Assembly (NCBI RefSeq): GCF_000744375.1
Contig: NZ_JQLU01000005.1
Span: 2,837,496 to 2,901,495, forward strand
From: Carnobacterium gallinarum DSM 4847
Lineage (GTDB): Bacteria > Bacillota > Bacilli > Lactobacillales > Carnobacteriaceae
DNA length: 64,000 bases
Direction of reading: 5' to 3'
Positions 1-8,547 of this stretch are shown one piece after another. The translations under genes were made by a program, and so were the position numbers. Below the pieces are notes generated by a model. The model had not been told where the DNA came from, ran no database searches, and was given only the letters and a program-made list of their open reading frames with translations. How positions within the stretch are numbered: position 1 is the stretch's first letter; each line of letters starts with the position of its first letter.

Positions 1-147
1 AAAGCAGCGAAGTTATATCCAATCGATTACAACCTAGACAGCTTGTTTAGCAGTTATCAAACACGCAAGCTAGAGCATGACATTCAAAGAGGTTCCAAGA
101 AAGCCTTGAAAAAAATTCATCGTGAAATAAAAGCACAAAAAAAGTAG
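1..147 (+). CDS. C-terminal fragment of an unrecognised protein
   Basis: Frame 1 is open from the window edge to a TAG at 145-147, giving the last 48 residues of a protein that begins outside the window. The tail is rich in lysine and ends HREIKAQKK. I do not recognise the family. No terminator hairpin is obvious before the next gene, which starts about 80 bases later. Confidence 0.55.
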   Translation, partial: KAAKLYPIDYNLDSLFSSYQTRKLEHDIQRGSKKALKKIHREIKAQKK

Positions 148-226
148 CTTGATGTCGTTCATAAATAAAATTCTGATATACTAAAGTAGAAAATTGATCG
201 AAAAGACTAATCCAAGGAGCAATGAA

Positions 227-898
227 ATGGAAAAAACAATTGTTGAAAAACTAAAGTTACAATCTTACTCTAAAAAGACAATTCTAAATAAACCAATAGA
301 TCAATCTTATTTAACGGAATTAAGTGATGCAGACAATGCATTAAATGAGAAAAACTATGACTTGATTTTTGTATTTGTGTATGATTTTTCTGGTATGCAA
401 CAAATTGTACAACAGATTTCTCAAGGAAATTACTTGAAGGAGAAGGGGTATTTATTTATTGCATATCCTAAAAAAGGAAATACGCGTTACCCTACCTTTG
501 TTCATCGTGATGAAATTATGCCAGGCTTACAAGTGGACGAAGGAGGCTATTTACCAGACAGTCCTTTGAAATTTTCACGAATGGTATCAATGGATGATAC
601 GTTTACGGTTGTGGGGATAAAAGAGGCGGGAAAAGAAAAAATGAAGAAATCTACTGCCAGTAGCCAACGTGTTGCTGATTCTGGTGAGTTGGTTGTGAAG
701 ATTCAAGAGGATTTATACAAAAATCCAACCGAATTGTCATTTTATAATCAATTAACGGCAGGATATCAACGAGACTGGGCGCGCTATGTGTATAGTGCTA
801 AACAGGCAATCACTCAAGAGAAACGAAAAAAAGAAATGATTATGATATTGGAAAATGGTTTTAAAACCCGAGAATTTTATCGACAATCTTTGAGATAA
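227..898 (+). CDS. YdeI/OmpD-associated family protein
   Basis: A 223-residue cytoplasmic protein. The last 60 or so residues (about 160-220) match the pattern of the OmdA/YdeI family (PF13376): an acidic helix, then FYNQL, then RDWARYVYSAKQ and a basic helix with EKRKKEM. The family is named for bacteriocin protection or OmpD association, but its biochemical role is not established. The N-terminal half, with a hydrophobic LIFVFVYDF strand, is less familiar to me. I chose ATG 227 because AAGGAG at 214-219 lies 7 bases before it; the frame is open further upstream to a TTG at 194 that has no ribosome site. It is followed by a strong terminator and appears monocistronic. Confidence 0.7.
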   Translation: MEKTIVEKLKLQSYSKKTILNKPIDQSYLTELSDADNALNEKNYDLIFVFVYDFSGMQQIVQQISQGNYLKEKGYLFIAYPKKGNTRYPTFVHRDEIMPGLQVDEGGYLPDSPLKFSRMVSMDDTFTVVGIKEAGKEKMKKSTASSQRVADSGELVVKIQEDLYKNPTELSFYNQLTAGYQRDWARYVYSAKQAITQEKRKKEMIMILENGFKTREFYRQSLR

Positions 899-969
899 GT
901 GTTAGGTGATCAAATAGAGAAGAAGTTTATGTAGTTTTAAGTTAATTTAATAGAGCATTAGCCATTAAG

Positions 970-1003
970 AAATCTAAGAGGAGTTTTTGCTCTTAGATTT
1001 TTT
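970..1003 (+). terminator. Intrinsic terminator after the YdeI-family gene
   Basis: A perfect 11-bp stem (970-980 with 990-1000), a 9-base loop and a run of T make a standard Rho-independent terminator. Confidence 0.85.
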
Positions 1004-1124
1004 GTCGTAAATTTGTACAACACGATAAGAAATTAGAAAACTATGTTGGGAACTATAGGTTTTTATTAAAAAATAAGATAGAATAAAATAGATGGTATTA
1101 TTTAAAGGCTAAGGGGGGATTATT

Positions 1125-3209
1125 TTGTCTGAAGGAAAAGCGAATAACGCAATAAAAAAGAAAAAATCACATATTCCGTTCCGGCTAAATTTATTATTTT
1201 TTCTAGTGTTTTTCTTATTTGCGACACTTATTTTACGTTTAGGAGTGTTACAGCTTGTTAAGGGTGAGCAATTCGAGGCTGAGGTACAGCGAACAGAAAA
1301 AACCTATATTACAGGGAATGTGCCACGAGGGATGATCTATGATAGTCAAGGACGAGAATTAGTTGGGAATAAAGCGATGCAAGCTATTACATATACTCGT
1401 AGTACACAGGTTTCGGCTGTAGAAATGATGAAAACGGCAAAGGTTCTAAGTCAGTACATTCAAATGACTCCAGAAAGTATTGCTGATTTGGAGAATAATC
1501 CTAGAGATTTACAGGATTATTGGGCAATTATTCATGAAAAAGAATTAAATAAGCGTTTAAAGAAAAAAGAGAAAAAATTAGAAGGTGCTAAACTTTATGA
1601 TGTTCAGCTTAGTAAGATTAAGCCAGAAGAATGGCAAGGTTTAACCTCAGCAGAAAAGCAAGTAGCTGCTATTTTTAAACGGATGAATGGAACCTATGCA
1701 TTAACGACGACTTTTATTAAAAGTAAAGATGTTTTAGATACGGAGATAGCAGCAGTTAGTGAAAATTTGACTGAACTACCAGGTGTTGATACATCCACAG
1801 ATTGGCAACGGATTTACCCTCAAGAAGATATGTTGAAGAGCATTTTAGGGAGCGTGACCACAGAAAAGGTCGGGTTGCCTGAAGATCAAGCAAGTGCCTT
1901 AATGGCTAAAGGATATGCTCGAAATGATCGTGTTGGCAATAGCTATATTGAAAAGCAATACGAAACAGTTTTAAGTGGTTCAAAATCTCAATCAGAAACC
2001 GAAGTTGATGCTAATGGACAAGCTTCAGATTCGATTACAACATACAGTGGTGCAAAAGGCGATAATTTAGTTCTAACAATTAACATTGATTTTCAAAATG
2101 AAGTGGAAGAGATTGTTAAAAATGCTGTTTCTTCAACTCATGCTAGTTATTATATGGCAGATCGGATTTATGTAGTTGTATCCAATCCCCACAATGGTGA
2201 GATTCTGGCTTTAGTTGGGAAAAGATATAATTATGAAACAGATGAAATTGAAGATGATGCACTAGGGACGATGAATAGCCAATACACGATGGGGTCTTCG
2301 GTGAAAGGGGCAACTGTCCTTGCGGGGTATATGGATGGTGTAATTACATTAAACAATAGTGCAATTCTTGAGCAACCATTAAAATTTAGAGGAACAGAAT
2401 CTAAAAGTTCGTACTTCAATCGCGCAGGTGGCGAGAATCAAGTTATGAATGATATCACAGCTCTGGAAGTATCGTCAAATTCCTACATGATGCAGATTGC
2501 AATGCGCATGGGTGGTCAATATACCTATACCCCAAATGGGAATTTAGAGATTGATAAAAACGAAGTATTTAGTAAGCTTAGAAATTATTATCGTCAGTTT
2601 GGACTAGGAGTAGAAACCGGAATTGATTTGCCTGGAGAATCAACTGGAGGTAGGCCACCTATTGAATCAAGTATTGCTGGTTTAGCACTGGATTTTTCTT
2701 TTGGTCAGTTTGATACTTATACACCACTACAATTGAATCAGTATATTTCTACAGTTGCTAATGGAGGACAACGTATTGCACCTCATGTTGTTAAAGAAGT
2801 TCGGGGAACAGATGAAAACGGTCAGTTAGGTGCAATTAAATACGTAGTTGAGCCAAACCTATTAAACAATATTAATGTTGGGCAAGAAGAAATAAATAAT
2901 GTAAAAAAAGGGATGTACAATGTCATTTATGGAAATCATAAATACGGAACAGGAAGAAAGTTGAAAGAGGATTTGGTTACCACTATGGCAGCAAAAACAG
3001 GAACAGCAGAAGCTTTTTATGGTGGTGGAGCTGCTAGTTACCCACAAGGTACGTTAGTGACGAACTTAACCTTAGTCGGGTATGCGCCAGCAGATAATCC
3101 AGAAATTGCGTTATCTGTCGTTGTTCCATACCTCGGTAATGATAAAACTAGTGTGAATCAAGCTGTTGCTAAAGAAGTAGTGAATGCTTATTTTAATATG
3201 AAAAAATAG
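1125..3209 (+). CDS. pbp2b: Penicillin-binding protein 2b (class B transpeptidase)
   Basis: A 694-residue class B PBP that cross-links peptidoglycan outside the membrane. One N-terminal membrane segment (about residues 22-45) anchors it. The dimerisation domain carries the RGMIYD element. The transpeptidase motifs are all present: S391-S-V-K394 (nucleophile S391), S450-S-N452 and K624-T-G626. Overall layout and the N-terminal RLNLLF sequence resemble streptococcal PBP2b, the elongation enzyme, rather than PBP2x, since no C-terminal PASTA repeats follow. Translation most likely starts at TTG 1125, because a long purine ribosome site (AAGGGGGG, 1111-1118) lies 6 bases upstream. The gene stands alone and converges on hrtA through a shared terminator. 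Confidence 0.92.
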   Translation: MSEGKANNAIKKKKSHIPFRLNLLFFLVFFLFATLILRLGVLQLVKGEQFEAEVQRTEKTYITGNVPRGMIYDSQGRELVGNKAMQAITYTRSTQVSAVEMMKTAKVLSQYIQMTPESIADLENNPRDLQDYWAIIHEKELNKRLKKKEKKLEGAKLYDVQLSKIKPEEWQGLTSAEKQVAAIFKRMNGTYALTTTFIKSKDVLDTEIAAVSENLTELPGVDTSTDWQRIYPQEDMLKSILGSVTTEKVGLPEDQASALMAKGYARNDRVGNSYIEKQYETVLSGSKSQSETEVDANGQASDSITTYSGAKGDNLVLTINIDFQNEVEEIVKNAVSSTHASYYMADRIYVVVSNPHNGEILALVGKRYNYETDEIEDDALGTMNSQYTMGSSVKGATVLAGYMDGVITLNNSAILEQPLKFRGTESKSSYFNRAGGENQVMNDITALEVSSNSYMMQIAMRMGGQYTYTPNGNLEIDKNEVFSKLRNYYRQFGLGVETGIDLPGESTGGRPPIESSIAGLALDFSFGQFDTYTPLQLNQYISTVANGGQRIAPHVVKEVRGTDENGQLGAIKYVVEPNLLNNINVGQEEINNVKKGMYNVIYGNHKYGTGRKLKEDLVTTMAAKTGTAEAFYGGGAASYPQGTLVTNLTLVGYAPADNPEIALSVVVPYLGNDKTSVNQAVAKEVVNAYFNMKK

Positions 3210-3275
3210 AAAAAGCTTTTCAATAATCCTAACCGTCTATTGCTAGACTAAAGGAATTGAAAAGCTTTTTTTTTA
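3210..3275. terminator. Bidirectional terminator between pbp2b and hrtA
   Basis: Arms at 3210-3224 and 3255-3270 pair almost perfectly, with A-runs on the left and T-runs on the right, so the hairpin can end transcription from both converging genes. Confidence 0.8.
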
Positions 3276-3276
3276 T

Positions 3277-3951
3277 TTATATTTCTGAAAGTTGTCCGTC
3301 CTCGATACGTAGTACACGATCGACTAAGTCTAAAACACGTTCATCGTGGGTAACCATAATAGCCGCTTTGTTTTTTCTATGAGCTTCACTTGCAATCATT
3401 TTAACAACTTGATAGCCTCGTTCAGAATCTAAGCTAGCTGTTGGCTCATCTGCTAGAATTACATCAGGATTATTCATTAACGCTCGAGCAATGGCAACTC
3501 TTTGACGTTCCCCACCAGACAGTTTATCTGGATATTGGTTTAAGCGATGTTCTAAGCCAAGCTCAGTTAAAAGTTTAATTGCTTTTTTTTTGGCTGCTTT
3601 TCTCTCACCAGATAGTTCGTTAATTAGAAGAAGTTGATCAAGAACGGTTAGATAAGGAATTAAATTTCCACCTTGGAAAATAAAGCCGATTTTATTTAAA
3701 CGTAACTGTGTCCATTGTTTTTGTGATAACGTACTTAAATCAGTATTTCCAATTTTAACCGTTCCTTCAGAAACTGAAAGCAATGCTCCTGCAATAGATA
3801 AAAACGTACTTTTCCCAGCTCCGCTTGGTCCGACAATTGCGACAAATTCACCTGCAGCAACTTCTAATGAAACATTTTTTAATACTTCAATTTGTTCGGA
3901 TCCATCTTGATAATATTTTGAAACATTATTTAATACTAAACTTTTTTCCAT
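3277..3951 (-). CDS. hrtA: Heme efflux ABC transporter ATP-binding protein HrtA
   Basis: A 224-residue ABC ATPase of the MacB/LolD type. Walker A is GPSGAGKS (about residues 42-49), the signature is LSGGERQR and Walker B is VILADEPTA. It should energise HrtB, which exports toxic excess heme or membrane porphyrin. The assignment to the heme system rests on its neighbours: hrtB directly upstream (stop and start codons overlap in TAATG) and hssS-hssR before that. Length (221 residues in Staphylococcus aureus) also fits. Other MacB-type exporters share these motifs, so the ATPase alone would not prove the substrate. Confidence 0.85.
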   Translation of the reverse strand: MEKSLVLNNVSKYYQDGSEQIEVLKNVSLEVAAGEFVAIVGPSGAGKSTFLSIAGALLSVSEGTVKIGNTDLSTLSQKQWTQLRLNKIGFIFQGGNLIPYLTVLDQLLLINELSGERKAAKKKAIKLLTELGLEHRLNQYPDKLSGGERQRVAIARALMNNPDVILADEPTASLDSERGYQVVKMIASEAHRKNKAAIMVTHDERVLDLVDRVLRIEDGQLSEI

Positions 3952-5039
3952 TAGTTATTCCCTCCAATTGCTTCGATTGCATCGACTTTTGCTACTTTAT
4001 AAAGAGATAGAACCGAACCAATTAATGTCACTGCTAGAAACAGTAGTGACGATAACACAGCAGTTAAAGGACTTAATTTAAATGGCATTGATTCTGGAAG
4101 AATAGCGGCAACACCATAAGTTAGTCCGTTTCCGATAATTAAGCTAAGAATAGAAAGCAAGCCGATCTGTGTCAGTAAGCTTTTAGCTAAATAACTAGTT
4201 TTTGCTCCTAATGCTTTTAACATGCCAAATTGATCCATTTTTTGCAAAGTAATAACGTAAAAAAAGACTGTTAAGACAAAAGCAGCAATAATATATAGGA
4301 AGACAATCATCATTGTTAGAGATCCCTGTTCTTCAGAGTAACCAGGGATATTCTGAACAATCTCATTTTTAGGTGCAATAGTTAACTCTTTTTGGTTGAA
4401 TTTTTCAGCTTCATTTTCTGAAATAGATAAGGCAACTGTATTGTAGGTTGTGTTATTTTTGCTAGAAACAGGATTGATTTCTTTCCATTGTGTTGGAGAT
4501 AAGAAAACAACACCACTATGACTATATGTTTGATTTTTAGTAAAACCACTAATTTTAAATTGACTATTGGTTGTTGTATCTTCAATGATGTCCCCTAATT
4601 TATAGCCATTTCGAGCTAATTTTTGATCGACAACAATTTCATTTGTATTCTCTTTTGCAAATTTTCCAGAACTTAGTGTTGGTTTTTGAAAACTATCTGG
4701 TTCTAATAGGAAATAAGCAATATCCGTTTTTTCTGTTCCCTTTTCTAAGCTAATTGTACTCATTCGAGTACTGAAGGGGACAGCTTTCTTTCCGTATACT
4801 GTTTGCATATCTTGCCATTGTTCTTCTGTAATTGTTGAACGAGCTATCCGATTATCAGAATCTTTTTCTAAAACGTAATAAGTAGCAGGACTTTCTTTAA
4901 TTGCGGATGCATTGTCACTAGCTAAACCATTTGCTAAACCCGTTACAAAAAGCACCAACCAAATAATCATGATCATAATCAAACTAATCAAAGCATATCT
5001 AAGTTTTGAATGCTTGATTTCACGCCATGCTAAAAACAT
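3951..5039 (-). CDS. hrtB: Heme efflux ABC transporter permease HrtB
   Basis: A 362-residue FtsX/MacB-type permease. One N-terminal membrane segment is followed by a large extracytoplasmic domain and three C-terminal membrane segments. The C-terminus ends DAIEAIGG, and FFYVITLQKMDQFGMLKALG is close to the matching stretch of staphylococcal HrtB as I remember it. The product should form the membrane part of the HrtAB heme exporter. I start at ATG 5039, which gives MFLAWREI and aligns with the family N-terminus. A TTG two codons upstream (5045) is also possible and sits closer to the GGAG at 5051-5054. An HssR-like direct repeat lies just upstream. Confidence 0.87.
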   Translation of the reverse strand: MFLAWREIKHSKLRYALISLIMIMIIWLVLFVTGLANGLASDNASAIKESPATYYVLEKDSDNRIARSTITEEQWQDMQTVYGKKAVPFSTRMSTISLEKGTEKTDIAYFLLEPDSFQKPTLSSGKFAKENTNEIVVDQKLARNGYKLGDIIEDTTTNSQFKISGFTKNQTYSHSGVVFLSPTQWKEINPVSSKNNTTYNTVALSISENEAEKFNQKELTIAPKNEIVQNIPGYSEEQGSLTMMIVFLYIIAAFVLTVFFYVITLQKMDQFGMLKALGAKTSYLAKSLLTQIGLLSILSLIIGNGLTYGVAAILPESMPFKLSPLTAVLSSLLFLAVTLIGSVLSLYKVAKVDAIEAIGGNN

Positions 5040-5084
5040 ATCCAATCACACTCCAATTCTTTAATGCTCTAAGCATACAAGGAG

Positions 5085-5104
5085 AGTGTGAACTGAATAT
5101 GAAC
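5085..5104 (-). promoter_or_regulatory. HssR-type direct repeat in front of hrtB
   Basis: Read on the minus strand this is GTTCATATT, two bases (CA), then GTTCACACT. The staphylococcal HssR operator is known as a tandem GTTCATATT repeat with a 2-base gap, so the first half is identical and the second shares the GTTCA core. It lies in the 65-base gap between hssS and hrtB, upstream of a possible -10 (TATGCT on the minus strand, about 5073-5078). It should let HssR switch on hrtBA under heme stress. Confidence 0.8.
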
Positions 5105-5110
5105 GATTGT

Positions 5111-6496
5111 TTACAATTTAGTTTTTGGCAATGTAACCGCGAAGGTAGTTCCGTGGTTTTTTTGGCTTTCAATATGGATAGTTCCTTGGTGTAGTTGAAT
5201 AATTTTTTTCGTAATAGCCAAACCAAGTCCGCTACCCGAATCTTTTTGAATTTGATTTGGGTTGCCTTGATAGAAACGATCAAATAGATGAGGGAGAACA
5301 TCGTCGTCTATTCCAGCGCCGCTATTAAAGAAGGAAATTAAATAATTCTCGTTGTCTTCAATTAACTGAATGATGATTTCACCATCATCAGGGGTATAAC
5401 GAATGGCGTTTGTTAATAAATTTTGCCAAATTTGATAAAGAAAATTCTCATTACCAGTTACGAAGGCTGGTTGTAAATTCGTAACTAAATAAATATTTTT
5501 AGCTTGCCACTTCCATTGAGTAAATTGAATGAACTGGCGAATTTGTTTTGTGATATCAACTTTTTTTCCTTCCGTCAACTGACTTTCATTATCCAAATAC
5601 GCCAAGGTTAAGAGTTGTTTGGTTAAATCCGAAAGTCGAGCAGTTTCGCTTTCAATGATTGTAAGATAATTCAATCGTTGTTCTTGTGTTAAGGTGTTGT
5701 CTTTTAAAAAAGTTGAATACCCTTGAATAGAAGTTAATGGAGTTTGAATTTCATGAGATACATTTGCGACAAATTCCTGTCTAGCTTGCTCAGCTTTGCT
5801 AATTTCGGTTGCCATAGTGGCAAAAGAATTGGTAAGCTGTCCAATTTCGTCTTTTCGTCGAGTTGTTTTGATAATTTCCGATGGGTTATTAGTAAATTTT
5901 TGTGTTGCATGGGTTAGGTTTTTGATCGGTGTTACAATAAAATGACTGCCTAAAAAAATTAAGCAAAAGCCTATAGTAATTGTTAGTAGTAAAAGTAAGG
6001 CAAAAAAGATGCGTAGCTCACCAAATTGTTGAGCGGGGTCTGGTCGAATAAAGACCGCGTATGTTATCGTTCCATTTTGAATCGGAATTCCAATCGTATT
6101 GCGGATGTCATTATCAAAAAAACCAGTAATAAATAAGCTTTTAGGGAATTCAGCAATGCCATGATAAGTCGTTCCGTTTAAAACACCATCAACAGTGGTG
6201 GAAGGGAGCTCTTTTTTTCTAAATGAATCACCATAGGCATTTTGGTTGCCAGTAGAAGACACGCTATAAATTTCATAACCTAAATTTGAAATGTGGGTTA
6301 AGTAATCGTCCATATCTATAGAAGCATTGTGTTTAAAATAATCTTGAACTTCTTCAGCAACCTTGGTAACTTTTGCATCATTGACGGGTTTTAATGCAAA
6401 TTGATAATAAATATTAGAAATAAGAAAGGCTGCTAAAAAACTAATAATCATAACTAAAAAAGTAGTGCCGACGATTAATTTGTGTAAACTTTTCAT
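5111..6496 (-). CDS. hssS: Heme-sensing histidine kinase HssS
   Basis: A 461-residue membrane sensor kinase. It has a membrane segment at about residues 9-31, an extracytoplasmic domain of about 130 residues, a second membrane segment near 165-187 and a HAMP linker. The dimerisation helix carries the phosphorylated histidine H248 (in VSHEIQTP), followed by the N, G1 (DNEN-type), F and GLGLAI boxes of the ATPase domain. The sensor domain contains YHGI, LFITGFFDND and AVFIRPD, which match staphylococcal HssS closely and separate it from the small intramembrane BceS kinases. Its start overlaps the hssR stop in ATGA. It should detect membrane-associated heme and phosphorylate HssR. Confidence 0.88.
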   Translation of the reverse strand: MKSLHKLIVGTTFLVMIISFLAAFLISNIYYQFALKPVNDAKVTKVAEEVQDYFKHNASIDMDDYLTHISNLGYEIYSVSSTGNQNAYGDSFRKKELPSTTVDGVLNGTTYHGIAEFPKSLFITGFFDNDIRNTIGIPIQNGTITYAVFIRPDPAQQFGELRIFFALLLLLTITIGFCLIFLGSHFIVTPIKNLTHATQKFTNNPSEIIKTTRRKDEIGQLTNSFATMATEISKAEQARQEFVANVSHEIQTPLTSIQGYSTFLKDNTLTQEQRLNYLTIIESETARLSDLTKQLLTLAYLDNESQLTEGKKVDITKQIRQFIQFTQWKWQAKNIYLVTNLQPAFVTGNENFLYQIWQNLLTNAIRYTPDDGEIIIQLIEDNENYLISFFNSGAGIDDDVLPHLFDRFYQGNPNQIQKDSGSGLGLAITKKIIQLHQGTIHIESQKNHGTTFAVTLPKTKL

Positions 6497-7164
6497 TCTA
6501 ATTCCTCCAAACGATATCCAATGCCCCGAACAGTTGTAATAGCAATGGAACTCTCCTTGGTTAGATGTTGACGCAATCTTTTAATATGAACATCAACCGT
6601 ACGATCGTTCCCTTCATAATCTAATCCCCAGATGGATTCAATTAGCTCATCACGAGTAAATATTTTTTTAGGGTAAGAGGCTAATTTTAAAAGAACTTGA
6701 AACTCTTTCAAAGGTAAGTAAAGTTCTTTTTCTTCTAATGTAACTAAATAATTTTTAGTATCAATTTTTAAATTGCCAATATCAATAATGGCTTGATTTG
6801 GAATTTGATAGCGTCTGAATAAAGCATTCATTCTGAAAAGAAGTTCCTTTAATTCAAAAGGTTTTGTAATGTAGTCGTCCGTTCCAGCCTGAAAACCTTG
6901 TTCCTTATCAACCATTTCACCCTTTGCAGTTAGCAAAATAACTGGAATTGTTTGATTTTCTCGGATTTTTCGGCAAACTTGAAAACCATTTTTTTCTGGC
7001 ATCATCACATCTAAAATAGCTAATGAAATGGTGTTGTTTTCACTCATATCAATGGCCTCTTGACCATTATGTGCGACTAGAACATGATAGCCCTCAGAGC
7101 TTAAAAATTGTTGGAGCATTTGATTGATATGTGGATCATCATCAGCAATTAAAATTGTTTTCAT
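6493..7164 (-). CDS. hssR: Heme-responsive OmpR-type response regulator HssR
   Basis: A 223-residue regulator. The receiver domain (about 1-115) has D8/D9, the phospho-acceptor D52 in LAILDVMMPEKNG, and K at the TKPF motif. The C-terminal winged helix (about 128-222) carries FTRDELIESIWG and the recognition sequence DRTVDVHIKRLRQHL. Sequence, length and D52 agree with staphylococcal HssR. The operon runs hssR-hssS-hrtB-hrtA on one strand, whereas in S. aureus hssRS and hrtAB are divergent. The likely target is the direct repeat before hrtB. CAAAGG-type ribosome site on the minus strand precedes the ATG. Confidence 0.88.
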   Translation of the reverse strand: MKTILIADDDPHINQMLQQFLSSEGYHVLVAHNGQEAIDMSENNTISLAILDVMMPEKNGFQVCRKIRENQTIPVILLTAKGEMVDKEQGFQAGTDDYITKPFELKELLFRMNALFRRYQIPNQAIIDIGNLKIDTKNYLVTLEEKELYLPLKEFQVLLKLASYPKKIFTRDELIESIWGLDYEGNDRTVDVHIKRLRQHLTKESSIAITTVRGIGYRLEELE

Positions 7165-7349
7165 AAAGAATACATCCTTTGTTAATAAGTTAGTTAAATT
7201 AATTTTGCCATATCTGAAAGAATATAGCTAGTTTGTTCTAACGATTATTTATGATAAAAAGTGTAATTAAACAGTCTAACATAATTTCTAACAACAAAAA
7301 AGGCTATTTTGAAAAAATAAGACAAATTCAACAATTAAGATGGAAAATG

Positions 7350-7358
7350 TGTTATAAT
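7350..7358 (+). promoter_or_regulatory. Extended -10 promoter for the DUF2187-like gene
   Basis: TGT followed by TATAAT (7353-7358) is a full extended -10 element. No good -35 lies 17 bases upstream; TTCAAC at 7327-7332 is the nearest. It lies about 65 bases before the next start codon. Confidence 0.6.
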
Positions 7359-7425
7359 AGGATATTGAACGTTATGGTAATTTTGATTTACGTTTTATAA
7401 GAACCAAAGAAATGAGGGGATTTGT

Positions 7426-7773
7426 ATGGAAATTAAAATAACCGATGAGATTCAGTCCGTTGTGGAGATTGAACTTAGAAAAGGTGCTAGTAAGTCAAGA
7501 ATTGCAACACTTTTAGGTGTGAATTATGATGAGGCCTTGGTTATCATTGATGCTGTAAAAGAGTCTTTTAGACCAGATGTTGGAGATGAGATTCGCTTTA
7601 CATTTCGAGATGAACAAATGGCTGGTGTTATTCAAAAATTATTAACCAATAGTGCCGTTGTTGAAATCTTTTGGGATAAATCATCTTCAATTATGAAAGA
7701 CGTTTGCGAAGATAAAACAATTGTTAATTTTAAAGATATTATTGAAGTTACTAATTTAAATGTTAATTCATAA
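7426..7773 (+). CDS. DUF2187-like (YkvS-type) small protein
   Basis: A 115-residue cytoplasmic protein of two parts. Residues 1-45 look like a small helical, possibly helix-turn-helix segment (KGASKSRIATLLGVNYDEA). Residues about 50-110 follow the DUF2187 pattern: VGDEIRF, then a GVIQKLLTNSAVVEI strand pair, then DKTIVNFKDIIEV. The function of the family is unknown; the fold suggests an SH3-like barrel (KOW-like). Strong GAGGGG ribosome site upstream. It is transcribed alone from its own promoter and terminated before the fab operon. The join of a possible DNA-binding segment to DUF2187 is unusual in my experience. Confidence 0.65.
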   Translation: MEIKITDEIQSVVEIELRKGASKSRIATLLGVNYDEALVIIDAVKESFRPDVGDEIRFTFRDEQMAGVIQKLLTNSAVVEIFWDKSSSIMKDVCEDKTIVNFKDIIEVTNLNVNS

Positions 7774-7822
7774 GTCTGAATATTTTTATTTTTTGATTAA
7801 AAATACGGATAAATAAAAAATT

Positions 7823-7860
7823 ATACACAAAGAAATTTATTTTTCTTTGTGTATTTTTTT
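7823..7860 (+). terminator. Terminator after the DUF2187-like gene
   Basis: Perfect 13-bp stem (7823-7835 with 7842-7854) followed by T7. Confidence 0.85.
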
Positions 7861-7889
7861 GCGTATTCGTGAAAACACTAGAGAATTAC

Positions 7890-7902
7890 TTTGATATTCA
7901 AA
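7890..7902. promoter_or_regulatory. Distal FabT-like palindrome
   Basis: TTTGA-TAT-TCAAA, a perfect 5-bp inverted repeat with a 3-base spacer, has the same form as the two boxes at the fabT promoter and lies about 115 bases upstream of them. The known FabT site in streptococci has the same TTTGA-N3-TCAAA core. Confidence 0.6.
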
Positions 7903-7975
7903 ATAAATTTTATGAATTAAAACCTGTTTTAATAAGGTCTGTTCCAGTCGAAAAAAAAAAATTAATAAAAGAGAC

Positions 7976-8004
7976 TTGACAGTTTTAAAAAAAAATAATA
8001 TAGT
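7976..8004 (+). promoter_or_regulatory. Main promoter of the fatty-acid operon
   Basis: Consensus -35 TTGACA (7976-7981), a 17-base spacer and -10 TATAGT (7999-8004). The first FabT box overlaps the -10, which fits repression by FabT. Confidence 0.82.
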
Positions 8005-8032
8005 TTGAATGTCAAACAATTTGAATATCAAA
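8003..8032. promoter_or_regulatory. Tandem FabT operator boxes
   Basis: Two palindromes, centres 16 bp apart: GTTTGA-ATG-TCAAAC (8003-8017) and TTTGA-ATA-TCAAA (8020-8032). They cover the -10 and the expected transcription start, so bound FabT (with long-chain acyl-ACP as co-repressor in streptococci) would block RNA polymerase and autoregulate fabT together with the operon. Confidence 0.82.
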
Positions 8033-8079
8033 GTATATTGCAAAAAAGACAAATTAAATACGAAAGGGAGGAGTTGGTG

Positions 8080-8541
8080 TTGCCAGACTCATTTGAAACA
8101 ATTAACGATTATCTAGTCAATGTGTTTAACGAAATACTGACAATTGAAGAAACTGCCCTACAAAATAGTAGTTTTGAAGATCTCTCAATTAAAGAGATGC
8201 ATACAGTTGAAGCAATTGGAATGTATCAACGACGAACAACTACAGAAGTCGCTAAGATGCTTCGAGTTACAGTTGGTACATTAACGGTTGCGGTAAACAA
8301 TCTAGTACGTAAAGGGTATGTTGAACGTATCCGAAGCGAGAATGATCGACGAGTTGTAAAACTAGGACTAACCAAACGAGGACGTTTATTGTACCGTCTG
8401 CATGATAAATTTCATAAAGAAATGGTAAAAGAAACAATAGAAGATATGCAACCAGAAGAAATCGCAGTCTTAATTAAAGGCTTGAGGAACTTACATGGTT
8501 TCTTAGATAAAACACAAAAAAAATTGAAAGAACAGGGCTGA
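8080..8541 (+). CDS. fabT: MarR-type fatty-acid synthesis repressor FabT
   Basis: A 153-residue MarR-family repressor. The winged helix lies at about residues 50-100 (SIKEMHTVEAIG, then EVAKMLRVTVGTLTVAVNNL, then the wing RSENDRRVVKLGLT). The SIKEMHT and NDRRVV stretches are typical of FabT. I prefer TTG 8080 as start: it places the conserved NDYL helix where FabT proteins have it and lies 6 bases from GGGAGGAG (8066-8073). GTG 8077 is the alternative. It is first in the fab operon, and three FabT palindromes lie upstream. Confidence 0.9.
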   Translation: MPDSFETINDYLVNVFNEILTIEETALQNSSFEDLSIKEMHTVEAIGMYQRRTTTEVAKMLRVTVGTLTVAVNNLVRKGYVERIRSENDRRVVKLGLTKRGRLLYRLHDKFHKEMVKETIEDMQPEEIAVLIKGLRNLHGFLDKTQKKLKEQG

Positions 8542-8547
8542 AACTCT

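Noticed and set aside
3277..7164. A BceRS-BceAB-type antimicrobial peptide module
   Set aside because: The kinase has a large extracytoplasmic sensor domain and the permease is only about 360 residues with four membrane segments; both fit HssS and HrtB and not the Bce type.
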